Both the position numbers and the translations under genes were made by a program. From DASYRM01 sp035646375 (GTDB taxonomy: Bacteria; Acidobacteriota; Vicinamibacteria; Vicinamibacterales; UBA2999), in the NCBI GenBank assembly GCA_035646375.1, contig DASRPM010000104.1, positions 1 through 64,000 of the forward strand: a stretch of 64,000 nt of DNA. The letters run 5' to 3'. This document shows, piece by piece, positions 42,659 to 53,116 of this stretch; position 1 is the first letter of the stretch, and every line of letters begins with the position of its first letter. Below the pieces are notes generated by a model. The model saw only the letters and a program-made list of their open reading frames with translations, was not told the origin of the DNA and ran no database searches.

Positions 42659-44056
42659 TCACGGCGCGCCGCGGAACGTTTCCGCCGCGCCGGGAGCCGT
42701 GAACTCCAGCGTGCGCCCGGCCGCGCGGCCGCTCACCGTGTAGCGGCCCTGCAGCTGCAGGAAGTTGACGTCGTTGGCGAGCGGGCCCTGGGCCATGCGC
42801 GTGGTCACGGCCGACGTCACGTCGAACCGCAGGGTGATGTCGAGCGCCGAGCCGAGCGCGCGCACGGTGATGGCCGTCGGGCGGCCGTCGGGTGCGTTGG
42901 TCTCCGCGATCTGGACGTTGGTGGCAAAGCCGAGCGGGCCATCGGGGCCCAGCACGCCCACGAAACCCGGCAGGCGCTCGCGGTCGGCGGCGTCTTCGGG
43001 CGGGAACACGCGTCCGTACACCACGGACACGCCCTCGTGCTGCGCCTGCCCCCACTGCCACGACACGCCCTTCCAGAATCCCCAGTTGTGGTCGTGGTAG
43101 CCGGTGCCGTCGAGCGACAGCGTCTCTGGCGTGGCGGCCCCCCGCGGCGTCAGCGTCAGCGACCCTGCCAGCGCGCCCGACATCACGGGCACCACGTAGC
43201 CGGTGCGCCAGCCCTTCGCGCCGAGCATCTCGATCGGCGGCACCAGGCGGCCGGGCGAGCCTTCGAGCGACACGTCGCCCACCGCGCGCGTGCCGTCCGG
43301 ACCCACCAGATCGAGGTGCAGGCGATAGCGCTGTCCGTCGAGCCGCACGGTGCTGGCGCCGATCGCCAGGTCCGGCGCGCCCGCCACTTCGGCGTCGGTC
43401 AGCAGCGCGCTGGCGTTGTAGTTCTCGGTGCGGTCGCCGCGCTGCAGCTGCAGGCGCACGCCGGCGGCGCGGCGGCCGTCGGGCGCGCGCGGCCCGACGA
43501 GAAACGTCAGGTAGAACCGGGCGTCGGCGCCGCGCCCGTTGAAATACAGCCACTCCGCCCACGAGTCGGCCCACGCCGGCGCGTCTGGAACCGGATGGAA
43601 TTTGTCGATCTCGCGCAGCGCCGCCGCGGGCGAGCTGTGCGTCCACGCGCGGTCCGCCTCGGTGTCCTGCCAGGCGCCGATGGCGCTCGTCTCGTGGTCG
43701 CCGAGCGCCCGCTCGAGGCTGGGGACGCCGCCGCGGCCCGCCACGCGGATCCGCTTGCCGCCGCTCGTCAGGTACAGGTCCGCGGTCTGCGTGGGTGCCG
43801 TGGTGACGATACGGGAGCGCAGCGCCTCGGCCTGCAGCGTGCCCGACAGCAGCAACGAGGCGGGAATCTGGCGTCCCACGCGGATCACCACGTCGCCGCC
43901 GCCGACGAGATCCGGCGACTGCGCCTGCTGCAGCACGATCTCCGCCACGCCGAGCAGGATCGCCATCACGGCGACGCCGGCGCCAAACCCCACCGACAAC
44001 ACGGCGCTGCGCACCGGGTGCGCGGTGAGCGAGCGCAGCGCGAGCCGGCTGATCAC
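42659..44056 (-). CDS. AttH/CrtC-like protein fused to an FtsX-type N-terminal helix
   Basis: 465 residues. Residues 1-45 look like the first helix of MacB/FtsX permeases (LALRSLTAHPVRSAVLSVGF then hydrophobic). The remainder is a double lipocalin-like domain resembling AttH and hydroxyneurosporene synthase CrtC, with the hallmark HDHNWG at 321-326. No carotenoid genes are near, so a CrtC reaction is unlikely. It is last in a five-gene operon with two permeases and an ABC ATPase, the context of the AttEFGH system. It is probably periplasmic and membrane anchored. Its ATG overlaps the ATPase stop (ATGA). Confidence 0.8.
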   Translation of the reverse strand: MISRLALRSLTAHPVRSAVLSVGFGAGVAVMAILLGVAEIVLQQAQSPDLVGGGDVVIRVGRQIPASLLLSGTLQAEALRSRIVTTAPTQTADLYLTSGGKRIRVAGRGGVPSLERALGDHETSAIGAWQDTEADRAWTHSSPAAALREIDKFHPVPDAPAWADSWAEWLYFNGRGADARFYLTFLVGPRAPDGRRAAGVRLQLQRGDRTENYNASALLTDAEVAGAPDLAIGASTVRLDGQRYRLHLDLVGPDGTRAVGDVSLEGSPGRLVPPIEMLGAKGWRTGYVVPVMSGALAGSLTLTPRGAATPETLSLDGTGYHDHNWGFWKGVSWQWGQAQHEGVSVVYGRVFPPEDAADRERLPGFVGVLGPDGPLGFATNVQIAETNAPDGRPTAITVRALGSALDITLRFDVTSAVTTRMAQGPLANDVNFLQLQGRYTVSGRAAGRTLEFTAPGAAETFRGAP

Positions 44057-44745
44057 CGGGTGGCCTCGCTGTCGATGCGGCCGTCGCGCATCGTCAACAC
44101 CCGCCGCGCGCGGCTGGCGAGCGCGTGATCGTGCGTGACGATCACCATCGCGGTGCCGTCGGCGTTCACGCGGTCGAGCAGCGCGGCGATGTGCTCGCCG
44201 GTGGCCTGGTCCAGTTCGCCCGTGGGCTCGTCCGCCAGCAGCAGGCGGGGGCGGTTGGCGAGCGCGCGGGCAATCGCCACGCGCTGCATCTCGCCGCCGG
44301 AGAGCTGCGACGGGCGGTGGTCGGCCCGGTGCGCCAGCCCCACGTAGTCGAGCAGGTCGCGGGTGCGCTGCCGCCGCTCGGCGGTGGCCACGCCGGCCTC
44401 CGACAGCGGCAGCTCCACGTTCTCGGCCGCGCTCAGCATCGGCAACAGGAAAAAGCGCTGGAAGACGAACCCGATCGAGCGGAGCCGCAGCAGGCTGCGC
44501 TGCCGATCCGACAGCGTGGCCACGTCCTCACCTTCGAACAGCAGCGTGCCGCCGCTCGGCGTGTCCACGCAGCCGAGCATGTGGAGCAGCGTGGACTTGC
44601 CGCAGCCCGACGGCCCGCGCACGGCGATGTGGTCGCCCGGGGTGATGTCGAGCGACACGTCCTGGACGGCCGTGACCGGGCCGGCCGGCATCGTGAACAG
44701 GCGGCTCACGTGCGACGCCGAGATGATCAAGCCAGCGCCGCTCAT
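44053..44745 (-). CDS. ABC transporter ATPase, LolD/MacB type
   Basis: 230 residues. Walker A GPSGCGKST, the Q-loop in FVFQRFFLLP, the signature LSGGEMQR, Walker B LLLADEPTGELD and the H-loop in IVTHD are all present. It belongs to the lipoprotein release/antimicrobial peptide export group, working with FtsX-type permeases. ATG at 44743-44745 starts ten bases after the permease stop. It powers the two permeases encoded just upstream. Confidence 0.96.
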   Translation of the reverse strand: MSGAGLIISASHVSRLFTMPAGPVTAVQDVSLDITPGDHIAVRGPSGCGKSTLLHMLGCVDTPSGGTLLFEGEDVATLSDRQRSLLRLRSIGFVFQRFFLLPMLSAAENVELPLSEAGVATAERRQRTRDLLDYVGLAHRADHRPSQLSGGEMQRVAIARALANRPRLLLADEPTGELDQATGEHIAALLDRVNADGTAMVIVTHDHALASRARRVLTMRDGRIDSEATR

Positions 44746-44755
44746 GCCCGCACTC

Positions 44756-45931
44756 TCACGAGAGCACCTCGGCGCGGAGCGTCGCGGCAATCGGCAGGCG
44801 CGCCACGACCTGCATCGGGTACAGGGCGGCCGCCAGCGCCGTCAGCGCCAGCAGCCCGGCATGCAGGCCGAGCGTGGCCGGTTCCAGCACGAAGAAATTC
44901 ATCTGGCCCGGAATGCCGGGCATCGTCTTGAGGATGCCGTCGAGCCCGCGGGCGAGCGCCGCGCCGAGCGGCAGCGAGACCAGGCCGCCGAGTCCCACGA
45001 TGAGGATCGACTCGCACAGCACGTCGGCCACCACGCGCCGGCGCGAGAACCCCAGCGCGCGCAGCGCCGCAATCTCGCCCAGCCGTTGATTGACCGACAC
45101 CGTCAGCAGCACCGTGATCAGGAGCAGCGCGAAGCCCACCGTGACGGCGGAGAGCACTGCCGAGATCTGGCGGAAGTAGGTGAAGCCGTTGCGCTGCAGC
45201 CGGCCGAGCACCTGCTCGTTGGTGGCCACGTTGAGCCGCGGCTGGGCGGCGCGCACCGCGGCCGCCGTGGCGTCCACTTCACCGAGCGCGCTGGCCAGGA
45301 TGATGTCGGCCTCGTCCGTGCGGCTGGCGCAGGCCGCGTCGAGCGTCGGCATGGCGGCGCCGGCCGTGGGATCGCCCACGAGCTCGAAGGGGAATTCGGC
45401 GATGCCCACGACGCGCAGGCGCGCCGGCGGCAGCACCTGGTTGGACGCCGCGCAGCGGGCGCGCACGGTGAGCGCACCGCCCGGTTCCAGCCGCAGTGCA
45501 TCGGCGAGGGCGCGGCTCACCACGACTTCTCCATCGCCGGCAGGATCGCGGCCGGCCAGCACGGTCCATGGGCGCGCGTCGCCCTGCACGCCCTCGAGCG
45601 TCATGGCCATCGGGCCGGCGGGCCCATCGGTCTCGGCCTCGACGAAACGGATGGCGAGCACCGTGCCCAGCTGTGGCAGCCGGCGAAGCGCCGCCAGCGT
45701 GGCGTCGGTGTCGTGCATGCGGTCGCCCGCGCGGCGCAGATCGCCGGAGGCCGTGATCCGGATGTCGAATCCGGTCCGCTCCAGCATGTCGCGCATCGAC
45801 ACGACCAGGCCGTCCGACAGCATCAGCATGTCGAACAGCAGCGCCCCGACGGCCGCCACTCCGAGTACGCCGAGCAGCGCGCGCGCCGGCTGGCGCACCA
45901 GGCTTCGCCACGCGAACCGGAGCGCGATCAT
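44756..45931 (-). CDS. FtsX-family ABC transporter permease, full length
   Basis: 391 residues. The N-terminal helix (FAWRSLVRQPARALLGVLGVAAVGALLF) is followed by a periplasmic MacB-like domain (about 40-255) and three C-terminal transmembrane helices, including the typical NQRLGEIAALRALGFSRRRV coupling helix. The ATG overlaps the stop of the shorter permease (ATGA). It forms the membrane part with the neighbouring ATPase. Confidence 0.92.
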   Translation of the reverse strand: MIALRFAWRSLVRQPARALLGVLGVAAVGALLFDMLMLSDGLVVSMRDMLERTGFDIRITASGDLRRAGDRMHDTDATLAALRRLPQLGTVLAIRFVEAETDGPAGPMAMTLEGVQGDARPWTVLAGRDPAGDGEVVVSRALADALRLEPGGALTVRARCAASNQVLPPARLRVVGIAEFPFELVGDPTAGAAMPTLDAACASRTDEADIILASALGEVDATAAAVRAAQPRLNVATNEQVLGRLQRNGFTYFRQISAVLSAVTVGFALLLITVLLTVSVNQRLGEIAALRALGFSRRRVVADVLCESILIVGLGGLVSLPLGAALARGLDGILKTMPGIPGQMNFFVLEPATLGLHAGLLALTALAAALYPMQVVARLPIAATLRAEVLS

Positions 45932-46776
45932 CGCCGCGCCAGCCGCAGCGCGTTGCGCCGCAGAAGGAGCCACGACGCCACGACCGTGGCCGAGACGCCG
46001 AGCGGGATGGCGATCAGCACGCAGGTCACCGCGACCGACGGCGTCACCTGCACGAAGAGCAGCGCGGTGTCGTAGCGCCACTGGAAGAAACGGTTGATCA
46101 CCCCCTCGGACACGACCGCCAGGGCGAGTCCGAACGCCGACCCGACACTCGCCACCAGCACCCCTTCGAGCAGCACCTGCGCCAGCACACGGCTCGTGGG
46201 CAGCCCGATCAGGCGCAGCACGCCGACAGTCTCGCGGCGTTCGTCCACGAGCATCACGGTGAGCGCGATCAGGAACACGGTGGACGCGAGGATGGTGACG
46301 ATGGCGATGGCGAGGTGAAAGCGTTCGAGCACGCGGAACGGGCCCGCCGCCGCGCCGGCATCAGTGGTTGGCCGCGCCGACAGGCCCGGGAGCCGGGCGT
46401 TCACGTCGCGCGAGAACGCCAGCGCGTCGGTGCCCGGCGTCAACCGGACGTTGATGGCGTCCACCGACTCGGCGCCCTTCGGTGCGTCCGGCGGGGTCGT
46501 CAGCGCCAGGAGATCCGGGAGGTGCAGCCGCACCGCGTGGATCGCGTTGCCGAGCCGCGACGGATCCGGTGTGGGCTCGTAGATGCCGGCCACGCGGAAG
46601 TCCCGCGCCCGCGATCCATCGGGCGGCGCCACCTGCACGACCGCACCGATCGAGAGGCCCAATGCCTCGGCCGCCTGCCGCGACACGAGCACGGTGGGAA
46701 GTTCCGATGTCTGCGCCACCGCGGCAGCCGGCAGCCCCGCCAGGATGGCGAGGATCGCGAGGACGGCGAGCCTCAA
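45928..46776 (-). CDS. Short FtsX-family permease with a signal-like N-terminus
   Basis: 282 residues. It starts with a 21-residue hydrophobic leader (LAVLAILAILAGLPAAAVAQ) that looks like a cleavable signal peptide, then a shortened periplasmic domain (about 25-150) and three C-terminal helices with DERRETVGVLRLIGLPTSRV. The usual basic first-helix block of the family is missing, although such a block is present on the AttH-like protein of the same operon. The start is TTG at 46774-46776, overlapping the EVE gene stop (TTGA). The topology and the start need proof. Confidence 0.8.
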   Translation of the reverse strand: MRLAVLAILAILAGLPAAAVAQTSELPTVLVSRQAAEALGLSIGAVVQVAPPDGSRARDFRVAGIYEPTPDPSRLGNAIHAVRLHLPDLLALTTPPDAPKGAESVDAINVRLTPGTDALAFSRDVNARLPGLSARPTTDAGAAAGPFRVLERFHLAIAIVTILASTVFLIALTVMLVDERRETVGVLRLIGLPTSRVLAQVLLEGVLVASVGSAFGLALAVVSEGVINRFFQWRYDTALLFVQVTPSVAVTCVLIAIPLGVSATVVASWLLLRRNALRLARR

Positions 46777-47177
46777 CGGCTCATCTTCTCGATGCGGTGC
46801 CACTCGGCATCGGTCACCGGCATGACCGAGAGCCTGGGCATGCGGGTGAGGGGGAAGGACGCGAACGCCGGCACTGCCTTGATCTGGGCGAGCGTCACGG
46901 GGCGCGCGAGCGCCGCCACGGGGACGATGTCCACCACGTACGCCTTGCCGGTCGCGTCGGCGGGATCGGGGTAGGCGTCGGTGGCCGCGCTGGCGATGGC
47001 CACGACGGCCTTCTCCTTGCCCGTGTGGTAGTAGAAGACCCGATCGCCGCGGCGCATGGACCGCAGGTGCTTCTGGGCGAGCGGATTCTTCACCCCCGCC
47101 CACACGGTCTTGCCGTCACGCTCCAGTTGGGCGTAGCCGTAGTGGTCGGGCTCCTCTTTGACCAGCCACTGCGCCAT
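46773..47177 (-). CDS. EVE-domain protein
   Basis: 134 residues, a stand-alone EVE domain (PUA-like fold): WLVKEEPDHYGYAQLERDG, WAGVKNPLAQKHLRSMRRGD and VFYYHTGKEKAVV. EVE domains bind modified bases in DNA or RNA. It is the first gene of the five-gene ABC operon. TATAAT lies six bases before its ATG and there is no Shine-Dalgarno, so the operon mRNA is probably leaderless. Confidence 0.93.
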   Translation of the reverse strand: MAQWLVKEEPDHYGYAQLERDGKTVWAGVKNPLAQKHLRSMRRGDRVFYYHTGKEKAVVAIASAATDAYPDPADATGKAYVVDIVPVAALARPVTLAQIKAVPAFASFPLTRMPRLSVMPVTDAEWHRIEKMSR

Positions 47178-47183
47178 GGCTGG

Positions 47184-47189
47184 ATTATA
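47184..47189 (-). promoter_or_regulatory. Consensus -10 element, leaderless promoter of the EVE-ABC operon
   Basis: On the minus strand a perfect TATAAT lies six bases before the ATG. The -35 region is weak. Confidence 0.55.
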
Positions 47190-47233
47190 TCGGCGAGCCG
47201 TTTACCAGTTGCTGCCGCAACCCCGCGCGTCCC

Positions 47234-47254
47234 GCGGCGCAGAATCTGCGCCGC
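47234..47254. repeat. Perfect palindrome in a divergent region
   Basis: GCGGCGCAG, loop AAT, CTGCGCCGC: nine pairs, between the EVE operon and the coiled-coil gene. It could be an operator or a hairpin. Confidence 0.45.
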
Positions 47255-47359
47255 TCCGAGGTCGGCCCTTTGGTTGCCGTGCTGGTCGGGCCGGAGCGCC
47301 ATGTGCAGCCACCGCGGTTGAGCACGCCGTCCGGCGGCGCTATGCTCAAGGAGGTTGCG

Positions 47360-47668
47360 ATGGCGACGCTCGAGGAACGGGTAGCGTACCTGGAAGGGCA
47401 AGTGAGCGAGCACACTCATACGCTGATCGACATCCGCGATTCGATCCGACAGCTCGACCGGCGATTCGACGCGCGACTCGACACCATCGATCGGCGCATC
47501 GACGGGCTCGAAGACAAGCTCGATCGGCGCATCGATGGGCTCGAAGACAAGCTCGGTCGCCGCATCGAAGGGCTCGAGGACAAGCTTGCGCGGCAGTTCG
47601 CGTGGCTCGTCGGTATCCAGGTGACCACGCTCGTCGCCATCGTGGGCGCGCTTGTGACGCGCTCGTGA
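47360..47668 (+). CDS. Small coiled-coil protein with C-terminal membrane helix
   Basis: 102 residues. A coiled coil (about 2-80) includes three near-identical 11-residue repeats RRIDGLEDKL encoded by 33 bp tandem repeats at 47488-47586, then a C-terminal helix (LVGIQVTTLVAIVGALV). The ATG at 47360 has AAGGAGG six bases upstream. Its stop lies one base before the GTG of the decarboxylase gene. The role is unknown; tail-anchored coiled coils often oligomerise at the membrane. Confidence 0.75.
   Translation: MATLEERVAYLEGQVSEHTHTLIDIRDSIRQLDRRFDARLDTIDRRIDGLEDKLDRRIDGLEDKLGRRIEGLEDKLARQFAWLVGIQVTTLVAIVGALVTRS
47488..47586 (+). repeat. Three 33 bp tandem repeats in the coding sequence
   Basis: Units at 47488, 47521 and 47554; the first two differ by one base. 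Each encodes an 11-residue coiled-coil (hendecad) turn. Confidence 0.8.
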
Positions 47669-47669
47669 T

Positions 47670-49312
47670 GTGACAGGCATCACGCTCGGCTCGTTCCTCT
47701 TCGATCAGCTCTGGGCACGCGGCGTCCGCCACATCTTCGGCATTCCCGGCGACTTCGTCCTCAACCTCTACGAGGCGCTCGAGCGCGACGGCCGCTTCGG
47801 CCTGGTGCGCCTGAGCCACGAGCCGGCGGTCGGCTTCGCCGCCGACGGCTCGGCGCGGATCACGGGCGGCCTCGGCGTGTGCTGCGTCACCTACGGGGCC
47901 GGCGGCCTCAACATGGTGAATTCGGTCGCCTGCGCCTACGCCGAGGAGTCGCCGCTCGTGGTGCTCTCCGGCGGCCCCGGCCGCATCGAGAAGCGGGCCG
48001 GCCTGCCCGTCCACCACGAGGTGAAGTCGTTCGAGTCGCAGCTGCGCGTCTACGCGGAGGTTACCGAGTACAGCGCCATCCTCGACGATCCGCGCACCGC
48101 GGCGGCGCACATCGCCCGGGCCCTCGACGTGGCGGTGAAGCTGAAGCGCCCCGTGTACCTCGAGATCCCGCGCGACATGGTGGACGCCCCGATCGACGGC
48201 CCCGCCCCGGACGCGGCGCTCGAACTGAACACCGACGAGGGCGCCGTGACCGAAGCGGTGGCCGAGATCACCGAGCGGCTGTCGGCGGCCGAGCGGCCCG
48301 TGCTCATCGTCGGCGTCGAAGTGCACCGCTTTCAGCTGCGCGATCAGGTGGTGCGCCTCGCGGAGCGGATGGGCGTGCCGGTGGCGTCCTCGTTCCTGGG
48401 CCGCGGCGTCTTTCCGAGCCGGCACCTCCAGTTCGCCGGCACCTACCTCGGCGTGGTGTCGCCCCAGCCGCTGCGCGACATCGTCGAGAACTCCGATTGC
48501 GTGCTGCTCCTCGGCGAGCTGATCAGCGACACCAGCCTCGGCGTGTCGGCGCAGCGCCTCGACGAGCGCAACCTGATCATCTGTGTCGCCCGCGAGGTGT
48601 TCGTCGGCTATCACCGCTATCAAGACACTCCGCTCGAGCGCATCGTCGCCGGGCTGCTCGAGTCGCCCGCGCTCGGGTCGTGGCCACCGCACGCGCCGGC
48701 GGTGCCGGTCCCGATGTCGGGGGGCACGGAGCCGCGCTCGGCCGACAGCGCGCCGATGACGGCGGCGCGTCTCATCGAGGCGGCCAACGAATTCGTGGAA
48801 GCACATCCGGACGTGCCGCTCGTGTCGGATACGGGCGACTGTCTCTTTGCAGCGGTGGAAATCCAGTCGAACGACTGCGTGGCTCCGGCATACTACGCGA
48901 CGATGGGCTTCGCCGTTCCCGCCGCGCTCGGCCTGCAGGTGTCGAGCGGCCGCCGGCCGCTGGTGCTCGTGGGCGACGGGGCCTTTCAGATGACCGGCTC
49001 GGAAATTGCGCACGCGACGCCGCTCGGCTGCAATCCGATCGTCGTGCTCCTCAACAACAACCGCTGGGAGATGCTGCAGGCGTTCTATCCGCACGCCCGC
49101 TACAACGAGACGGTGCCGTGGCCGTTTGCCCGGCTGGCGGAGCTGTGGGGCGGGCGCGGCGTCGTCGCCGGCACCATCGGCGAGCTCCGCGCGGCGCTGC
49201 GCGAGGCGTGGCAGGCGCCCGTGTTCACGCTCATCGAGGTACCGCTCGCCAAGGGCGACATCTCGCCGGTCTTGAGCCGCTTCGTGAAAGCGTTCAAGGA
49301 GCGGGTCTACCG

Positions 49313-49316
<4 letters not shown>
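47670..49316 (+). CDS. Thiamine-diphosphate-dependent 2-keto acid decarboxylase
   Basis: 548 residues. The N-terminal PYR domain has Glu51 (SHEPAVG) that activates the cofactor; the C-terminal PP domain has GDGAFQMTGSE and the following NNN loop that binds Mg-diphosphate. The length and layout match indolepyruvate/phenylpyruvate or pyruvate decarboxylases. The LPVHHEVKSF block corresponds to the active-site HH region of these decarboxylases. The aldehyde product could derive from aromatic amino acids. The start is GTG. It overlaps the kinase ATG by 4 bases, an unusual pairing. Confidence 0.9.
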
Positions 49317-51856
<2,540 letters not shown>

Positions 51857-51864
51857 GGGCTCCG

Positions 51865-52449
51865 GTGACCGACGCCGGCGAAGTGACTCGGCTACTGGAG
51901 CGGGCGTCGGCGGGTGATACCGGTGCGCGCGCCACGCTGTTCGACGTTCTGTATCGCGAACTGCGCAGGCTGGCGGAAGCCGCCATGCGCGCCGAGCGCG
52001 CCAACCACACGCTGCAGCCCACCGCGCTCGTGCACGAAGCGTTTCTGCGGCTCGCCGGCGATCAAGGCCGTTTCGAGAATCGCGCCCACTTCCTCGGCGT
52101 CGCCGCCGGCGCGATGCGGCGCGTCCTGGTCGATCACGCCCGCGGCCGCAATGCGCAGAAGCGCGGGAGCGGCAGGACGCTCGTGACCGTGGACGATCTG
52201 GACGACCTGCCGCAGCCCGTGTCCGAGGACGTCGATCTGGTCGTCCTCGACGACGCGCTCTCCCGTCTCACCACGCTCGACGCGCGCCAGGGACAGATCG
52301 TGGAGCTGCGGTTCTTCGGTGGCTTGTCCGTGGAAGAAACGGCCGCCCTCATCGGCGTCTCCGAGCGCACGGTCAAGCGCGAGTGGCAGCTCTCGCGCGC
52401 CTGGCTGCGCCGCGAGGTTGCCCGTATCGGTCAGAAGTCTCTCGACTGA
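51865..52449 (+). CDS. ECF RNA polymerase sigma factor, kinase-associated type
   Basis: 194 residues. Region 2 (LYRELRRLAEAAMRAERANHTLQPTALVHEAFLRL) and region 4 (IVELRFFGGLSVEETAALIGVSERTVKREW) are intact and closely parallel those of the other sigma factor in the window. The start is GTG at 51865, eight bases past the kinase stop. A small hairpin follows the gene. No anti-sigma gene. Confidence 0.93.
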   Translation: MTDAGEVTRLLERASAGDTGARATLFDVLYRELRRLAEAAMRAERANHTLQPTALVHEAFLRLAGDQGRFENRAHFLGVAAGAMRRVLVDHARGRNAQKRGSGRTLVTVDDLDDLPQPVSEDVDLVVLDDALSRLTTLDARQGQIVELRFFGGLSVEETAALIGVSERTVKREWQLSRAWLRREVARIGQKSLD

Positions 52450-52494
52450 CCCGCCCGGCTCGCCCTCGAGCCGCCACGGCATCCGGCCGTTTTT

Positions 52495-52509
52495 GGTGTC
52501 CGTGACACC
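52495..52509 (+). terminator. Small hairpin after the sigma gene
   Basis: GGTGTC, loop CGT, GACACC, preceded by a short T run and 45 bases past the stop. It could instead be part of a promoter read by this sigma factor. Confidence 0.35.
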
Positions 52510-52596
52510 CCTGCTCCGTCGTTTTCGCAATGACCACTAGCAGAGGGTGTTGGTGCAGGAAAAAAGTATTCACGACCGTCCTGCGCATCTGGCGGG

Positions 52597-53079
52597 ATGC
52601 CATTCCTCGAGGCGTGGCCCCCAACACAGCTGTTTCTCGCGATTCCGTATGGGGAGGAGTGCCGGTTGCCGATCGAACTAGGGGGGCTGCAGGTGGATGC
52701 GACGACGATCGCGTTACTCGAAGGATGGGTGAAGTCGGCACCCCAGGCGCGGCTCAAACGCCGCAGCCGGATCATTCTGCTCCTGGCGAACGGTCTGTCG
52801 CAGGCCGCCGTCGCCGCGCAGATGGGGGTGAGCCGCCGGACCGTCGCCATCTGGCGCCAGCGCTTCCTCGAGGGCGGCGCCTCGACCCTTCAGTACGATC
52901 GACCGGGCCGCGGCCGCCCCAAGGGCCGCAGCGCCGACGCGGTGGCGGCCATCACCGCCGCGATGGCCAACCCTCCCGAGGGACAGGAGCGCTGGACCGC
53001 CCGCGCCCTCGCCAAGCACGTGGGCGTAAGCCATTCAACCGTGCTGCGCGTGTGGCGGGACACGCAGGCTCAGGGCTAA
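52597..53079 (+). pseudogene. Truncated IS630-family transposase (DNA-binding half only)
   Basis: 160 residues. It matches the N-terminal helix-turn-helix region of IS630 transposases: RSRIILLLANGLSQAAVAAQMGVSRRTVAIWRQRF, then PGRGRPKG and a second helix-turn-helix (WTARALAKHVGVSHSTVLRVW). The protein ends where the DDE catalytic domain would begin. No inverted repeats or target duplication seen. It could be a decayed insertion or a retained DNA-binding protein. The N-terminal 35 residues look unrelated to the family, and the true start may be internal. Confidence 0.7.
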
Positions 53080-53093
53080 CCACGCCCTGAGCC
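53067..53093. terminator. Bidirectional hairpin at the transposase fragment's stop
   Basis: GGCTCAGGGC pairs with GCCCTGAGCC across a 7-base loop containing the TAA stop. Ten perfect pairs between convergent genes. Confidence 0.6.
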
Positions 53094-53104
53094 CGAAGCC
53101 TTGA
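53084..53104. repeat. Heptad tandem array
   Basis: Three 7 bp units (GCCCTGA, GCCCGAA, GCCTTGA) next to the hairpin. Confidence 0.55.
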
Positions 53105-53116
53105 GCCGGCGCGCGC

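Noticed and set aside
42659..44056. True carotenoid 1,2-hydratase (CrtC)
   Set aside because: No carotenoid genes nearby, an FtsX-like helix is fused at the N-terminus, and the operon is an ABC exporter; AttH-like is the better reading.
47879..49312. In-frame extension of the kinase-TPR gene across the decarboxylase gene
   Set aside because: The extension is out of frame with the clear decarboxylase and Arg-rich; the ATG at 49313 fits the kinase family and a 4-base overlap.
52450..52596. ECF-type promoter in the gap after the second sigma gene
   Set aside because: The GGTGTC/GACACC motif could be part of one, but with a single instance and no second copy at the other sigma locus it cannot be supported.
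52450..53116. Complete insertion sequence around the IS630-like fragment
   Set aside because: No terminal inverted repeats or TA duplication could be found, and the catalytic domain is missing.
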